Of a stretch of 64,000 bases of DNA, positions 54,381 to 62,071 are shown piece by piece. How positions within the stretch are numbered: position 1 is the first letter of the stretch; every line of letters begins with the position of its first letter. The translations under genes were made by a program, and so were the position numbers. The DNA comes from Thermoleophilum album (GTDB lineage: Bacteria > Actinomycetota > Thermoleophilia > Solirubrobacterales > Thermoleophilaceae). The stretch covers positions 186,001 to 250,000 of the forward strand of contig NZ_CP066171.1 in assembly GCF_028867705.1 (NCBI RefSeq), read 5' to 3'. The notes under the pieces were generated by a model, which saw only the letters and a list, made by a program, of their open reading frames with translations, did no database searches and had not been told where the DNA came from.

Positions 54381-54911
54381 GTGCGGGGGCAGTCGCTCAG
54401 GGGCAAGCTGTTGATCGCTGCGCCGGCCCTTCAGGACTACTTTCGTCGCTCGGTAGTGCTGATCCTGGAGCACACGGACGAAGGCGCGCTCGGGGTCGTC
54501 CTCAACCGGCGCGCCGACGTGCGCGTGGCCGATTCCGTTCCCGCCCTGGCGGAGCTCGGTTTCGGCGAGGAGCCGGTGCTGATCGGCGGGCCGGTGCAGC
54601 CCACAGCGGTTATCGCCCTCGGGGAGTTCGGCGACCCCGAGGAGGCGAGCTCGATCGTGGTGGGGACCCTGGGCGTGCTCGACCCCGAGCGTCCGCCGCA
54701 GACCGTATCGCGCATCCGCGTCTACGCCGGGTACGCAGGGTGGGCTCCCGGTCAGCTCGAACGCGAGCTCGAACAAGAAGCGTGGATCGTCGACAGCGCG
54801 AGCCCCGAGGACCCGTTCGTCGACGGCGACCTCTGGCGCATCGTCCTGCGCCGCAAGGGTGGCCCCTACGCCCTGCTCGCCACGATGCCGTCGGATCCCG
54901 CGCTCAACTGA
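54381..54911 (+). CDS. YqgE/AlgH family protein (UPF0301)
   Basis: 176 residues from GTG 54381. LRGKLLIAAPALQDYFRRSVVLILEHTDEGALGVVLNR opens the family pattern, and GPVQPTAVIALG, GYAGWAPGQLERELEQEAW confirm it (parts quoted). The family may regulate exopolysaccharide or act in RNA/stress roles; the mechanism is not known. First gene of the yqgE-crcB-DUF190 run. Confidence 0.9.
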   Translation: MRGQSLRGKLLIAAPALQDYFRRSVVLILEHTDEGALGVVLNRRADVRVADSVPALAELGFGEEPVLIGGPVQPTAVIALGEFGDPEEASSIVVGTLGVLDPERPPQTVSRIRVYAGYAGWAPGQLERELEQEAWIVDSASPEDPFVDGDLWRIVLRRKGGPYALLATMPSDPALN

Positions 54912-54943
54912 CAGCGGTTCGAGCCTGCGATCATCGACGGGTC

Positions 54944-55315
54944 GTGCGCTATGTCGTCGTCGCCGTTTTCGGAGCGCTCGGGGCACTCAGCCGCTACGCC
55001 GTGGATGGCGCGATATCGCGCGCCGCGCAGGGTCAGTTCCCGATCGGCACGCTCGTGATCAACGTGGTCGGATCGTTCGCGCTCGGCGCGCTTGTCGAGC
55101 TAACGACCAACCGCATGGTGCTACCTGCCGAGTGGCGCATAGCTCTCGGCGTCGGATTTCTCGGCGCGTTCACGACCTTCTCGACGTTCAGCTACGAGAC
55201 CGTGCGGATGCTCGAGTCCGGTGCCCTTGCGCAGGCGGTGCTAAACGTTTTGGCGTCGGTGGTTCTTGGTGTGGCGGGGGCGCTGTTCGGCGTCGCGGTG
55301 GCGCGGGCGGTGTGA
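54944..55315 (+). CDS. crcB: Fluoride ion channel CrcB/Fluc
   Basis: 123 residues, four helices. GTLVINVVGSFALGAL with the pore asparagine, and GFLGAFTTFSTFSYE with the Phe box and central Na+-site break. Dual-topology dimers of this protein export fluoride. GTG 54944, 32 bases after yqgE. No fluoride riboswitch is seen upstream. It overlaps the DUF190 gene by four bases. Confidence 0.94.
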   Translation: MRYVVVAVFGALGALSRYAVDGAISRAAQGQFPIGTLVINVVGSFALGALVELTTNRMVLPAEWRIALGVGFLGAFTTFSTFSYETVRMLESGALAQAVLNVLASVVLGVAGALFGVAVARAV

Positions 55316-55737
55316 AAGCGGTGCGGATCGAGGGACCGGGCAAGCTTCTGCGGATCTTCGTCGGCGAGTCCGATCGCTACCGCGGCAAGCCGCTCTACCA
55401 GGCGATCGTCGAGACGCTCCGCGAGCGCGGCCTCGCCGGTGCCACGGTGCTGCGCGGGATCGAGGGCTTCGGGGCGCACAGCCGTATCCACACTTTCCGC
55501 TTGCTGCGGCTGTCAGAGGACCTGCCGGTGGTGATCGAGGTCGTCGACAGCGCCGAGCGCATCGACGCGATCATCCCGGTGCTCGACGAGATGGTCGAGG
55601 AGGGGCTAGTCACGGTCGAGCCGGTCGAGGTGATCGCTTACCGCAGCGGTGGTCGTGGCGCTCGCGGTGGTGCGGAGGGCGAAGGTGCGAAGAGGGCGGG
55701 GGAGAAAGCGCCCGAGGGCGAGCGTGAGGACGCTTGA
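55312..55737 (+). CDS. DUF190 family protein
   Basis: 141 residues. LLRIFVGESDRYRGKPLYQAIVETLRERGLAGATVLRGIEGFG matches DUF190 (PII-like fold); FRLLRLSEDLPVVIEVVDS follows. DUF190 genes often accompany crcB, suggesting a regulator of the fluoride channel. GTG 55312 overlaps the crcB stop (GTGA). The last 30 residues are charged low-complexity sequence. Confidence 0.88.
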   Translation: MKAVRIEGPGKLLRIFVGESDRYRGKPLYQAIVETLRERGLAGATVLRGIEGFGAHSRIHTFRLLRLSEDLPVVIEVVDSAERIDAIIPVLDEMVEEGLVTVEPVEVIAYRSGGRGARGGAEGEGAKRAGEKAPEGEREDA

Positions 55738-55791
55738 ATCTTGGCTCGCGGCGGCGAAGCGACCGCAGCCACTCGCGAGGTTGCGCGACAG

Positions 55792-55863
55792 TGGGCGCGG
55801 CTGGACTCGAACCAGCGACCTCTCCCGTGTGAGGGGAGCGCTCTCCCACTGAGCTACGCGCCC
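55792..55863 (-). tRNA. tRNA-Val (anticodon CAC)
   Basis: Minus-strand acceptor GGGCGCG/CGCGCCC, discriminator A; anticodon stem CTCCC/GGGAG with loop CTCACAC giving CAC; T-arm GCTGG-TTCGAGT-CCAGC. CCA not encoded. It is 54 bases past the DUF190 stop. Confidence 0.97.
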
Positions 55864-55947
55864 GCGCCAGCGCAGTCTAGCTGCGCAGGGTGGTTGTCAC
55901 CGTGATGCAGCATCTGTGCGGCAACGGTGCGGACGGCGGTCGCGGTG

Positions 55948-55953
55948 TATCCT
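55948..55953 (+). promoter_or_regulatory. Predicted -10 box (TATCCT) of the SRP RNA gene
   Basis: TATCCT ends four to five bases before the predicted RNA 5' end. No clear TTGACA lies 17 bases upstream. Confidence 0.4.
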
Positions 55954-55957
55954 CGCC

Positions 55958-56235
55958 GTGGACCGTGCTAGGCGGGGAGGTAGCGGTGCCCTGTCACCCG
56001 CAATCCGCTCTAGCGGGGCCGAATTCCCGTCCGAGGGGTGCGGCTCCCGGGTTCGGTCGCGCCGCCGGAAGGCGTCGATGGCCGGGTCCCGCGCGGTCGG
56101 CGCCCGCGAACCAGGTCAGGTCCGGGAGGAAGCAGCCTTAAGCGGTAGCGCCTTCGCGCCGCGGACAAGCCTGGCCGGAGTCGGACGACGGTGTCGGCCT
56201 CCGGGGGCGGCTTCGAAGGCGGGTGCACGGTCCAC
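55958..56235 (+). ncRNA. ffs: Signal recognition particle RNA, large bacterial form
   Basis: The S-domain core CAGGTCAGGTCCGGGAGGAAGCAGCC (hairpin with GGAG tetraloop and asymmetric loop) is at about 56103-56130. The Alu domain start GTGCTAGGCGGGGAGGTAGCGGTGCCCTGT lies near 55966-55992 (quoted as consensus landmarks). Ends pair: GTGGACCGTGC (55958-55968) with GCACGGTCCAC (56225-56235), followed by TCTTTT. Length about 278 nt, so it carries the Alu domain that the short 4.5S form lacks. Confidence 0.93.
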
Positions 56236-56288
56236 TCTTTTCCCCGCCGCCGCGCGCTCACCACCTTCGGGATTCGCCGCCGAGTGGG

Positions 56289-56684
56289 CTAAATGAGCGC
56301 GACGATCGCGTCGATTTCGATCGCCGCTCCACGCGGAAGCGCTGCGACCCCGACCGCTGCCCGTGCCGGCGCGTGACCCCCGAGCTCGGCAAAGAAGCCC
56401 TCGTACGCCTCGTTGATCTCGCCGAAACGAGCGAGCTCGGTGGTGTAGACGGTGAGTCTGAGCGCTCGGCGTAGCGAGGTGCCGGCGGCTTGGCAGACCG
56501 CCTCGAGGTTCTCGAGGCAGCGCCGCGTCTGGTCGCCCAGATCGAGCTTGACGAGCTCGCCGGTGCTCGGATCGAGCGGCAGCTGTCCCGAGCAGTACAG
56601 CACTGTGCCGTGAGCGATCGCTTGGCTGTAGGGGCCGATCGCTTGTGGTGCGTTCGCGCTCTCGACGGTTCGGATCTCGGTCAT
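56289..56684 (-). CDS. RidA family reactive-intermediate deaminase
   Basis: 131 residues. Contains the active-site arginine in GVAALPRGAAIEIDAIVAL and the signature IGPYSQAIAHGTVLYCSGQLPLDPSTGELV (part). RidA hydrolyses enamine/imine products of PLP enzymes. ATG 56684; its start codon is within 21 bases of the divergent dnaX start. Confidence 0.93.
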   Translation of the reverse strand: MTEIRTVESANAPQAIGPYSQAIAHGTVLYCSGQLPLDPSTGELVKLDLGDQTRRCLENLEAVCQAAGTSLRRALRLTVYTTELARFGEINEAYEGFFAELGGHAPARAAVGVAALPRGAAIEIDAIVALI

Positions 56685-56689
56685 CGCCT

Positions 56690-56695
56690 TAGCAT
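56690..56695 (+). promoter_or_regulatory. Predicted -10 box (TAGCAT) of dnaX
   Basis: TAGCAT ends ten bases before ATG 56706 and overlaps the alternative ATG at 56694, favouring the later start. Confidence 0.35.
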
Positions 56696-56705
56696 GCACA
56701 CGCGG

Positions 56706-58508
56706 ATGCGTTCCCTCTACCGTCGCCACCGGCCGCGCACGTTCGACGAGGTAGTCGGACAGGAGCACGTGGTACGCACGCTGCGCAACGCGATCGCGCG
56801 CGACCGCGTGCACCACGCCTACCTGTTCGTCGGTTCCCGCGGAACCGGCAAAACGAGCATGGCGAAACTGCTCGCCTGCGCGCTCAACTGCCAAGGGGCG
56901 CCGCGCGCCGACTTCGATCCCGAGGATCCGCGCTGCCGTGCGATCATGGCCGGCGGTTCGATGGACGTCGTCGAGATCGACGCCGCCTCGCACAACTCGG
57001 TCGACGACATCCGCGAGCTGCGCGAGAGCATCCACTTGGCGCCGATGGAGGGCGGCCGCCGCGTCTACATCCTCGACGAGGCGCACATGCTCTCGACCGC
57101 CGCCTGGAACGCGTTTCTCAAAACGCTCGAAGAGCCGCCGCCGCACATCGTTTTCGTGCTCTGCACGACCGAAGCGCACAAGGTGCCGGCGACGATTGTC
57201 GATCGCTGTCACCGCTTCGACTTCACGCGACCGAGCGCCGATCAGTTGCGCGCGGTGCTGCGCAGGGTGGCCCAAAAGGAGGGGATTTCTGCTCCCGACA
57301 CGGCGCTGGCGCTGGTGGCACGGGCGGCGAACGGCAGCTTTCGCGACGCCCTCGGCACGCTCGAGCAGCTCGTCGCCTACTGCGGCGATCAGCTCGACAC
57401 TGAAGCGGTGCGCGACCTCTTGGGTCTCGGGAACAGCGAGGAGGTGGCCGAGGTCGCCGAGGCCGCGATCGCCGGCGATGCCGCCAGGGCGCTGCGCGCG
57501 CTAGCCGCAGTTTGCGAGCGCGGGCGCGATCCCGAGCGCTTCGCGCGCGAGCTCGGCGACCACTTTCGCTTGCTGCTCGTCGCGGGCGCGAGCGGCGAGC
57601 TGCCCGCCGCTGTCGGCCTAACCGAAGAGGAGAGCGCGCGCATCGTCGACCAGGCGGCGCGCTGCCCCACGTGGGTGAGCGCGCGCATGCTCGATCTCCT
57701 CGCGGAAGCGCTCGCACGGGTGCGCGAGGGCGGCGAGCCCCGCTTGCAGCTCGAGCTGGCGCTCGTCAAAGCGTGCGACCGCACGAGCGAGCCGACGCTC
57801 CACGCGTTGATGCGGCGTATCGAGGATCTGGAGCGCCGCGTCGCCGGCGTCCCGGGGACGGCGAGCGGCGCGGCGGTCGGCGCCGCAAGCCGCGAGAGCG
57901 CGGCGAGCGCGGTCGAAGGCACCGTCGGTGCGGGAGCGCGCTCCGACACAGCACACGATGCGCAGCCCCCCGCTGCCGGTGACGAGCCGAGCGGAGGCGT
58001 GAGCCCTGTCGGCGACGACCGTAGCGAGGACGCTAGCGGCGCCCACCCCGAGGCGAGCGCTGCCGGTGGCGAAGGCCGGGTCGCGAGCGCACCGCCGGCG
58101 CCTGCCTCGCCGCGCAGCGACGCCACCGCGATCAGCGGCGGCGTGACCCTGGCGACGATCGTGGAGCTCTGGCCAGCGCTTTGCGAGGCCGCTCGCGAGC
58201 ACAACCACATGCTCTCGCACTGGCTTGCCCAAGCACGACCATCGTCGCTGGAGGACGGCCAGCTGACCGTCACGTTCCCCGAGACGATCAGCTTCGGGTT
58301 CCGCAAGGTGAAAGAGCAGCGCGAGCGCGTCGTCGAGCTCTTGCGCGGTCTCGTCGGTGCGCCCGTGGCCGTTCGTTTCGAGGTGGCGGCCGCGGAATCG
58401 TGCGCGTCCGGCAGCGATCGACTCACCGACGACGAGGTCGTGGAGGCGTTGAAACGCGAGCTCGACGCACGCGAGCTCGGCGAAAGCGAAGAAGAGGAGG
58501 GGACGTGA
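56706..58508 (+). CDS. dnaX: DNA polymerase III subunit gamma/tau
   Basis: 600 residues from ATG 56706. Clamp-loader AAA+ ATPase: Walker A GSRGTGKTS, DEAH in YILDEAHMLS, sensor and arginine-finger region CTTEAHKVPATIVDRC. The usual four-cysteine zinc module keeps only two or three cysteines (CALNC and PRC). An Ala/Gly/Ser-rich linker (about 370-470) and a tau-like C-terminal domain follow. First gene of the dnaX-ybaB-recR operon. Confidence 0.95.
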   Translation: MRSLYRRHRPRTFDEVVGQEHVVRTLRNAIARDRVHHAYLFVGSRGTGKTSMAKLLACALNCQGAPRADFDPEDPRCRAIMAGGSMDVVEIDAASHNSVDDIRELRESIHLAPMEGGRRVYILDEAHMLSTAAWNAFLKTLEEPPPHIVFVLCTTEAHKVPATIVDRCHRFDFTRPSADQLRAVLRRVAQKEGISAPDTALALVARAANGSFRDALGTLEQLVAYCGDQLDTEAVRDLLGLGNSEEVAEVAEAAIAGDAARALRALAAVCERGRDPERFARELGDHFRLLLVAGASGELPAAVGLTEEESARIVDQAARCPTWVSARMLDLLAEALARVREGGEPRLQLELALVKACDRTSEPTLHALMRRIEDLERRVAGVPGTASGAAVGAASRESAASAVEGTVGAGARSDTAHDAQPPAAGDEPSGGVSPVGDDRSEDASGAHPEASAAGGEGRVASAPPAPASPRSDATAISGGVTLATIVELWPALCEAAREHNHMLSHWLAQARPSSLEDGQLTVTFPETISFGFRKVKEQRERVVELLRGLVGAPVAVRFEVAAAESCASGSDRLTDDEVVEALKRELDARELGESEEEEGT

Positions 58509-58852
58509 AGAAGGGCAAGCAGCCGAACCTCGGTGATCTCGTCAAGCAGGCGCAGCGTCTGCAAGCCGAGGTGGCGAAGGCGCAAGAGGAGCTCAAGGCG
58601 GCGACCGTCGAGGCCAGCGCCGGCGGCGGCATGGTGCGGGCGGTGGTGAGCGGCGATCTCGAGTTGCGCGAGCTGCACATCGACCCGCGTGCGATCGATC
58701 CCGACGATGCCGAGATCGTCGCCGAGATGGTGATGGCCGCGGTCAACGAGGCGCTGCGCAGCGCCCAGGAGCTCGCCAACCGCAAACTTGGCGCGGCGAC
58801 CGGCGGTCTCGCCGGCATGCTCCCTGGCGAGCTCGGCCTGCCGCCCTTCTAA
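58505..58852 (+). CDS. Nucleoid-associated protein YbaB/EbfC
   Basis: 115 residues. NLGDLVKQAQRLQAEVAKAQEEL and a later GMVRAVVSGDLELRELHIDP, typical of the DNA-binding family (parts). GTG 58505 overlaps the dnaX stop (GTGA). Encoded between dnaX and recR as in many bacteria, supporting the call. Confidence 0.95.
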   Translation: MKKGKQPNLGDLVKQAQRLQAEVAKAQEELKAATVEASAGGGMVRAVVSGDLELRELHIDPRAIDPDDAEIVAEMVMAAVNEALRSAQELANRKLGAATGGLAGMLPGELGLPPF

Positions 58853-58867
58853 GCTCGCCGCGAGCGG

Positions 58868-59494
58868 ATGGCCGAGGCACCGCTGGGCACGCCAACCCAG
58901 GCTGACGCGCTCGAGCGCGCGATCACCGAGCTCTCGCGTCTCCCCGGCATCGGCCGCCGCACCGCTCAGCGGCTCGCCTTCTTCTTGCTCGGGCGCAGCG
59001 GGCCCGAGGTGGCAGCGCTCGCCGAAGCGCTGCTCGACCTCAAACGGCGGATCGGCGAATGCCGCGTTTGTTTCAACTTCGCCGAGGGCGAGCTCTGCGC
59101 CGTGTGCTCCGACGAGCGCCGCGAGCACGGCCTGATCTGCGTCGTCGAACAGCCCAGCGACATCTTCACGATCGAGCGCAGCGGCGAGTTCCGCGGCCGT
59201 TACCACGTGCTCGGCGGTGCGCTGTCACCGATCGATGGTGTCGACGTCGAAGATCTCCGTTTCGCGCAGCTTTTCGAACGCATCGCTCGCGAGCGACCGC
59301 AAGAGGTGGTGATCGCCACCAACGCCACGACTACCGGCGAGGCGACCGCCCTCTACCTTGCCGACGAACTACACCGGCGCTTCCCTGAGCTGCGCGTGAC
59401 CCGGCTCGCGAGCGGCTTGCCGGCCGGTGCCGACCTCGAGTACGCCGACGAGCTGACCGTGAGCCGCGCCCTGCGTGGCCGGTACGCGCTGTAG
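58868..59494 (+). CDS. recR: Recombination protein RecR
   Basis: 208 residues, usual length. N-terminal helix-hairpin-helix LSRLPGIGRRTAQRLAFFLL, a four-cysteine zinc finger CRVCFNFAEGELCAVC, and a Toprim domain with ICVVEQPSD and a final GADLEYADELTVSRALRGR. Acts with RecF/RecO to load RecA. ATG 58868, 15 bases after ybaB. Confidence 0.96.
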   Translation: MAEAPLGTPTQADALERAITELSRLPGIGRRTAQRLAFFLLGRSGPEVAALAEALLDLKRRIGECRVCFNFAEGELCAVCSDERREHGLICVVEQPSDIFTIERSGEFRGRYHVLGGALSPIDGVDVEDLRFAQLFERIARERPQEVVIATNATTTGEATALYLADELHRRFPELRVTRLASGLPAGADLEYADELTVSRALRGRYAL

Positions 59495-59589
59495 CGAGCG
59501 GCTCGCGCGGAGCCCTAGTCTCGGGTAAGCTGGCGCGGGAGCGGCGCCTCCCCACCTAGTGCGCCGCAGCTACTAGCTGTACGTCCGAG

Positions 59590-60810
59590 ATGCCGGCCTT
59601 TGTCGAGGCTTTAGCCGTCGTTCCTGCCCCCGCTGCACGCAAAAGTGCCTCCGCGCAGGGGTTGCGTTTAACGCGCGTGCGGCTGCGCGATCTGTCTGCG
59701 AGCGACATCGCGCAGTGGGCGGAACTGGCCGAGTCGAGCAGTCACCCCAACCCTTTCTGGCATCCCGATTTCGTCCTTCCGGCAGCGATGGTTCTCGCGC
59801 CGCGCAATACGGTCGAGCTGGTGGTGGCGCACAGCGGCGACGGGTGGCTCGGCTGCTTGCCGGTTTGCCACGCGAGCCGCGGGCCGCTGCAGTTACTGGC
59901 AAGTTTCACTAACGCCTACTGCTTCGACGGGACGCCGCTTATCGCGGCCGGCTGCGAGGAGCAGGTCGCCGAGGCGCTTGTCGCGCACTTCGAGCGCGAG
60001 GTGCGCGGCGCGCTGTGGCTGCCGACGTTGGTCGATGGTCCAGCGACCACCGCGCTGATCGCTGCCCTTGGTGAGAGCCGCAACCTCGAGATCGCCGAGG
60101 AGCGCTCGTGGGAGCGGTCGGTCCTGACGGAGAAAGGTGCCGGGGAGCTCGCCTCCCGTCTCGGCAAGAAGGGCCGCAGCGAACTGCGGCGCCGTCGCCG
60201 GCGGCTTGCCGACGATCTCGGCGCTGCGCCGCGCTGCAAGCCGCTCGACAGCGGCGACGCCGTACTTAACGAGTGTCTGCGTGTCGAGGCGAGCGGCTGG
60301 AAGGGGAAGGCCGGCACCGCGCTTGCCTGCGACCCCCACCACGCCGGTTTTTTCCGCCAAGTAGCGCGGGCCTTCGACACCCGCGGGGCCTTCGTTGTTT
60401 ACGGCTTGCTTGTCGGCGATCGCTTGGCCGCCTTCGTGACGGCCTTGTCGGCGGGCGGCCAGCTGTTCGCGTTCAAGCGCGGTTACGACGAGGGGCTGCG
60501 CCGCTACGCCCCCGGTCGCTTGCTCGACCTCGATTTCGCCGACTACTTCGTGCGCGAGCGCCCTGAGCGACTCGTCGACTCGTGCTGCGACAGGGGCGAC
60601 GACGTGATGGCTGGCCTCTGGCCGGAGCGGCGCGGCGTGCGGTCGCTGCTCGTCACGCGCGGGTGGGCGCTGCGCGCCGCTACGCGCGTTGCGCTCCCCG
60701 CTTACCGCGGCGCTCGGCGCGCGCTGGCGGCGACATGTACGCGAGCGACTGGCAGTGCGCGACGGCTCCGATCGCGACTAGCCTCCGGCGGCGCTCGGCC
60801 CGGCGAGTAG
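59590..60810 (+). CDS. GNAT-type acyltransferase (CelD/BcsL-like)
   Basis: 406 residues. The middle and C-terminal region (about 170-345) is a GNAT fold resembling BcsL/CelD proteins of polysaccharide pathways: [50 protein letters not shown] and FAFKRGYDEGLRRYAPGRLL. The C-terminal 60 residues are basic. Its 3' end overlaps the convergent GH3 gene by 33 bases. Substrate unknown; perhaps a cell-wall or capsule sugar. Confidence 0.8.
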   Translation: MPAFVEALAVVPAPAARKSASAQGLRLTRVRLRDLSASDIAQWAELAESSSHPNPFWHPDFVLPAAMVLAPRNTVELVVAHSGDGWLGCLPVCHASRGPLQLLASFTNAYCFDGTPLIAAGCEEQVAEALVAHFEREVRGALWLPTLVDGPATTALIAALGESRNLEIAEERSWERSVLTEKGAGELASRLGKKGRSELRRRRRRLADDLGAAPRCKPLDSGDAVLNECLRVEASGWKGKAGTALACDPHHAGFFRQVARAFDTRGAFVVYGLLVGDRLAAFVTALSAGGQLFAFKRGYDEGLRRYAPGRLLDLDFADYFVRERPERLVDSCCDRGDDVMAGLWPERRGVRSLLVTRGWALRAATRVALPAYRGARRALAATCTRATGSARRLRSRLASGGARPGE

Positions 60811-62046
60811 CCCGTAGCTGCGCTTCAAAAGCAGCACGCGCTGCACCGCTTCGTCGAGGCGCGCCCGTGGCAGAAGGCGTGTGCGCACCGCATGGACGAT
60901 CGCGGCGTACGCGGCCAGCTGGTCGCCGGGTGTGCCCGAGATCCAGACTAGATCGGCACCGGCGCGGAGTGCGGCGACGGCGCCGTCGCTGGCGCGGACG
61001 AAGTCGCGAACCGCAGGCGACGCGAGATCGTCGCTGATCGCCACGCCGGAAAAGCGCAGCTCGCCGCGTAAAAGATCGACGAGCACGCGGCGCGACATCG
61101 AGGCCGGGGTCGAGAAGTTCTCGAAGGGGTAGAGAGCGTGAGCGACGACGACTGCTTGCGCGCCGGCGCGAAACGCGGCGGAGAAGGCGGCGAGATCGCG
61201 TTCGCGCAGGCTGTCGAGGTCGCGCGTCACGGTCACGGGGCCGCTTTCCGGCGGGCGGTCGGCCGCGCCGATGCCTGGGAAGCTCGCCGGCGCGCAAACC
61301 ACGCGACGCTCCAGGCATGAACGTACGGCCAGCGCGGCGAAGGTCGCGACCTCCGCGGGATCGGTCGAGAAGACGCGCGTGCCGAGGGCAGGCTCGTCGT
61401 CGCCGGCGACGTCGGCGGGCACCCCGACGAGTCCCTGAAGGCCGTTGCGCCTCGCCGCGTCGGCCGCGACAGCGTATGCGTCGGCTGCCTGCCGCACCGT
61501 CGCGTACTCGCCGATCGACAGTGCGGGAGGGGCGGGCAGGGCGTTACCTGTGCCGCCCGGTTGCAGTGCGAGCAGCAGCGGCTGAAGCGTTCCGACCTTG
61601 CGCACCTCGTCGCGTAGCTGTCGTACGAGTCGAGCGAGGTCGGCGCGGCGACCCCAGTCGCTGCGCCGCACTATCACCGCCCCGAAGCCGCCGCGTGCCA
61701 GCCGTGCCAGCTCGGTGCGCTCGGCGGTGCGGGCCGGAGACACGGCGATCACCTGGGCGGCAGCGGCCTCGAGCGGCAGGCGGCGCACGTACTCCCCGAG
61801 TGTCCGGGGCGGGCGTGATGCCTTCCCCGTTCCGGTCGGTATGGGCGGGACGATCCGTGCCAGGAAAGAGACGAGCGGGCGCTCGGCCCGCAGCGGCTGG
61901 CGGCGCTGCTCGTCGTGCCACGCCGTCCCCACCACGACGCCCGCTGCAAGCGAGAGCGCGGCGAGGGCAGCGAGCGCTGCCAGCGCGCGGCGCCCCCGGC
62001 GGGTGGCGAGCAAACGGCGGCGGGCGGGCGGCTGATCCGCGGACAT
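60778..62046 (-). CDS. Membrane-anchored glycoside hydrolase family 3 (NagZ-like) protein with altered active site
   Basis: 422 residues from ATG 62046. One N-terminal helix ([20 protein letters not shown]) precedes a GH3 N-terminal TIM-barrel. The nucleophile aspartate is kept in [12 protein letters not shown]. But the KHFPGHG...DSH loop, which holds the substrate-binding Lys-His and the acid/base histidine, reads [19 protein letters not shown], so the K, H and DSH are missing. Either substrate or activity has changed. It is divergent from lysC with 25 bases between. Confidence 0.82.
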   Translation of the reverse strand: MSADQPPARRRLLATRRGRRALAALAALAALSLAAGVVVGTAWHDEQRRQPLRAERPLVSFLARIVPPIPTGTGKASRPPRTLGEYVRRLPLEAAAAQVIAVSPARTAERTELARLARGGFGAVIVRRSDWGRRADLARLVRQLRDEVRKVGTLQPLLLALQPGGTGNALPAPPALSIGEYATVRQAADAYAVAADAARRNGLQGLVGVPADVAGDDEPALGTRVFSTDPAEVATFAALAVRSCLERRVVCAPASFPGIGAADRPPESGPVTVTRDLDSLRERDLAAFSAAFRAGAQAVVVAHALYPFENFSTPASMSRRVLVDLLRGELRFSGVAISDDLASPAVRDFVRASDGAVAALRAGADLVWISGTPGDQLAAYAAIVHAVRTRLLPRARLDEAVQRVLLLKRSYGLLAGPSAAGG

Positions 62047-62057
62047 CGCGCGCAGGG

Positions 62058-62063
62058 TATCTT
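62058..62063 (+). promoter_or_regulatory. Predicted -10 box (TATCTT) of lysC
   Basis: TATCTT ends eight bases before GTG 62072. It is overlapped on the other strand by AAGATA and TACCCT, the likely -10 of the GH3 gene. Confidence 0.45.
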
Positions 62064-62071
62064 TCGCCCAC

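Noticed and set aside
54381-54944. Possible fluoride riboswitch for crcB
   Set aside because: crcB is inside the yqgE operon, and I found no fluoride-riboswitch core upstream of yqgE or crcB.
57389-59206. 605-codon minus-strand ORF opposite dnaX, ybaB and recR
   Set aside because: All three plus-strand genes have clear motifs and a conserved order; the reverse frame is low-complexity.
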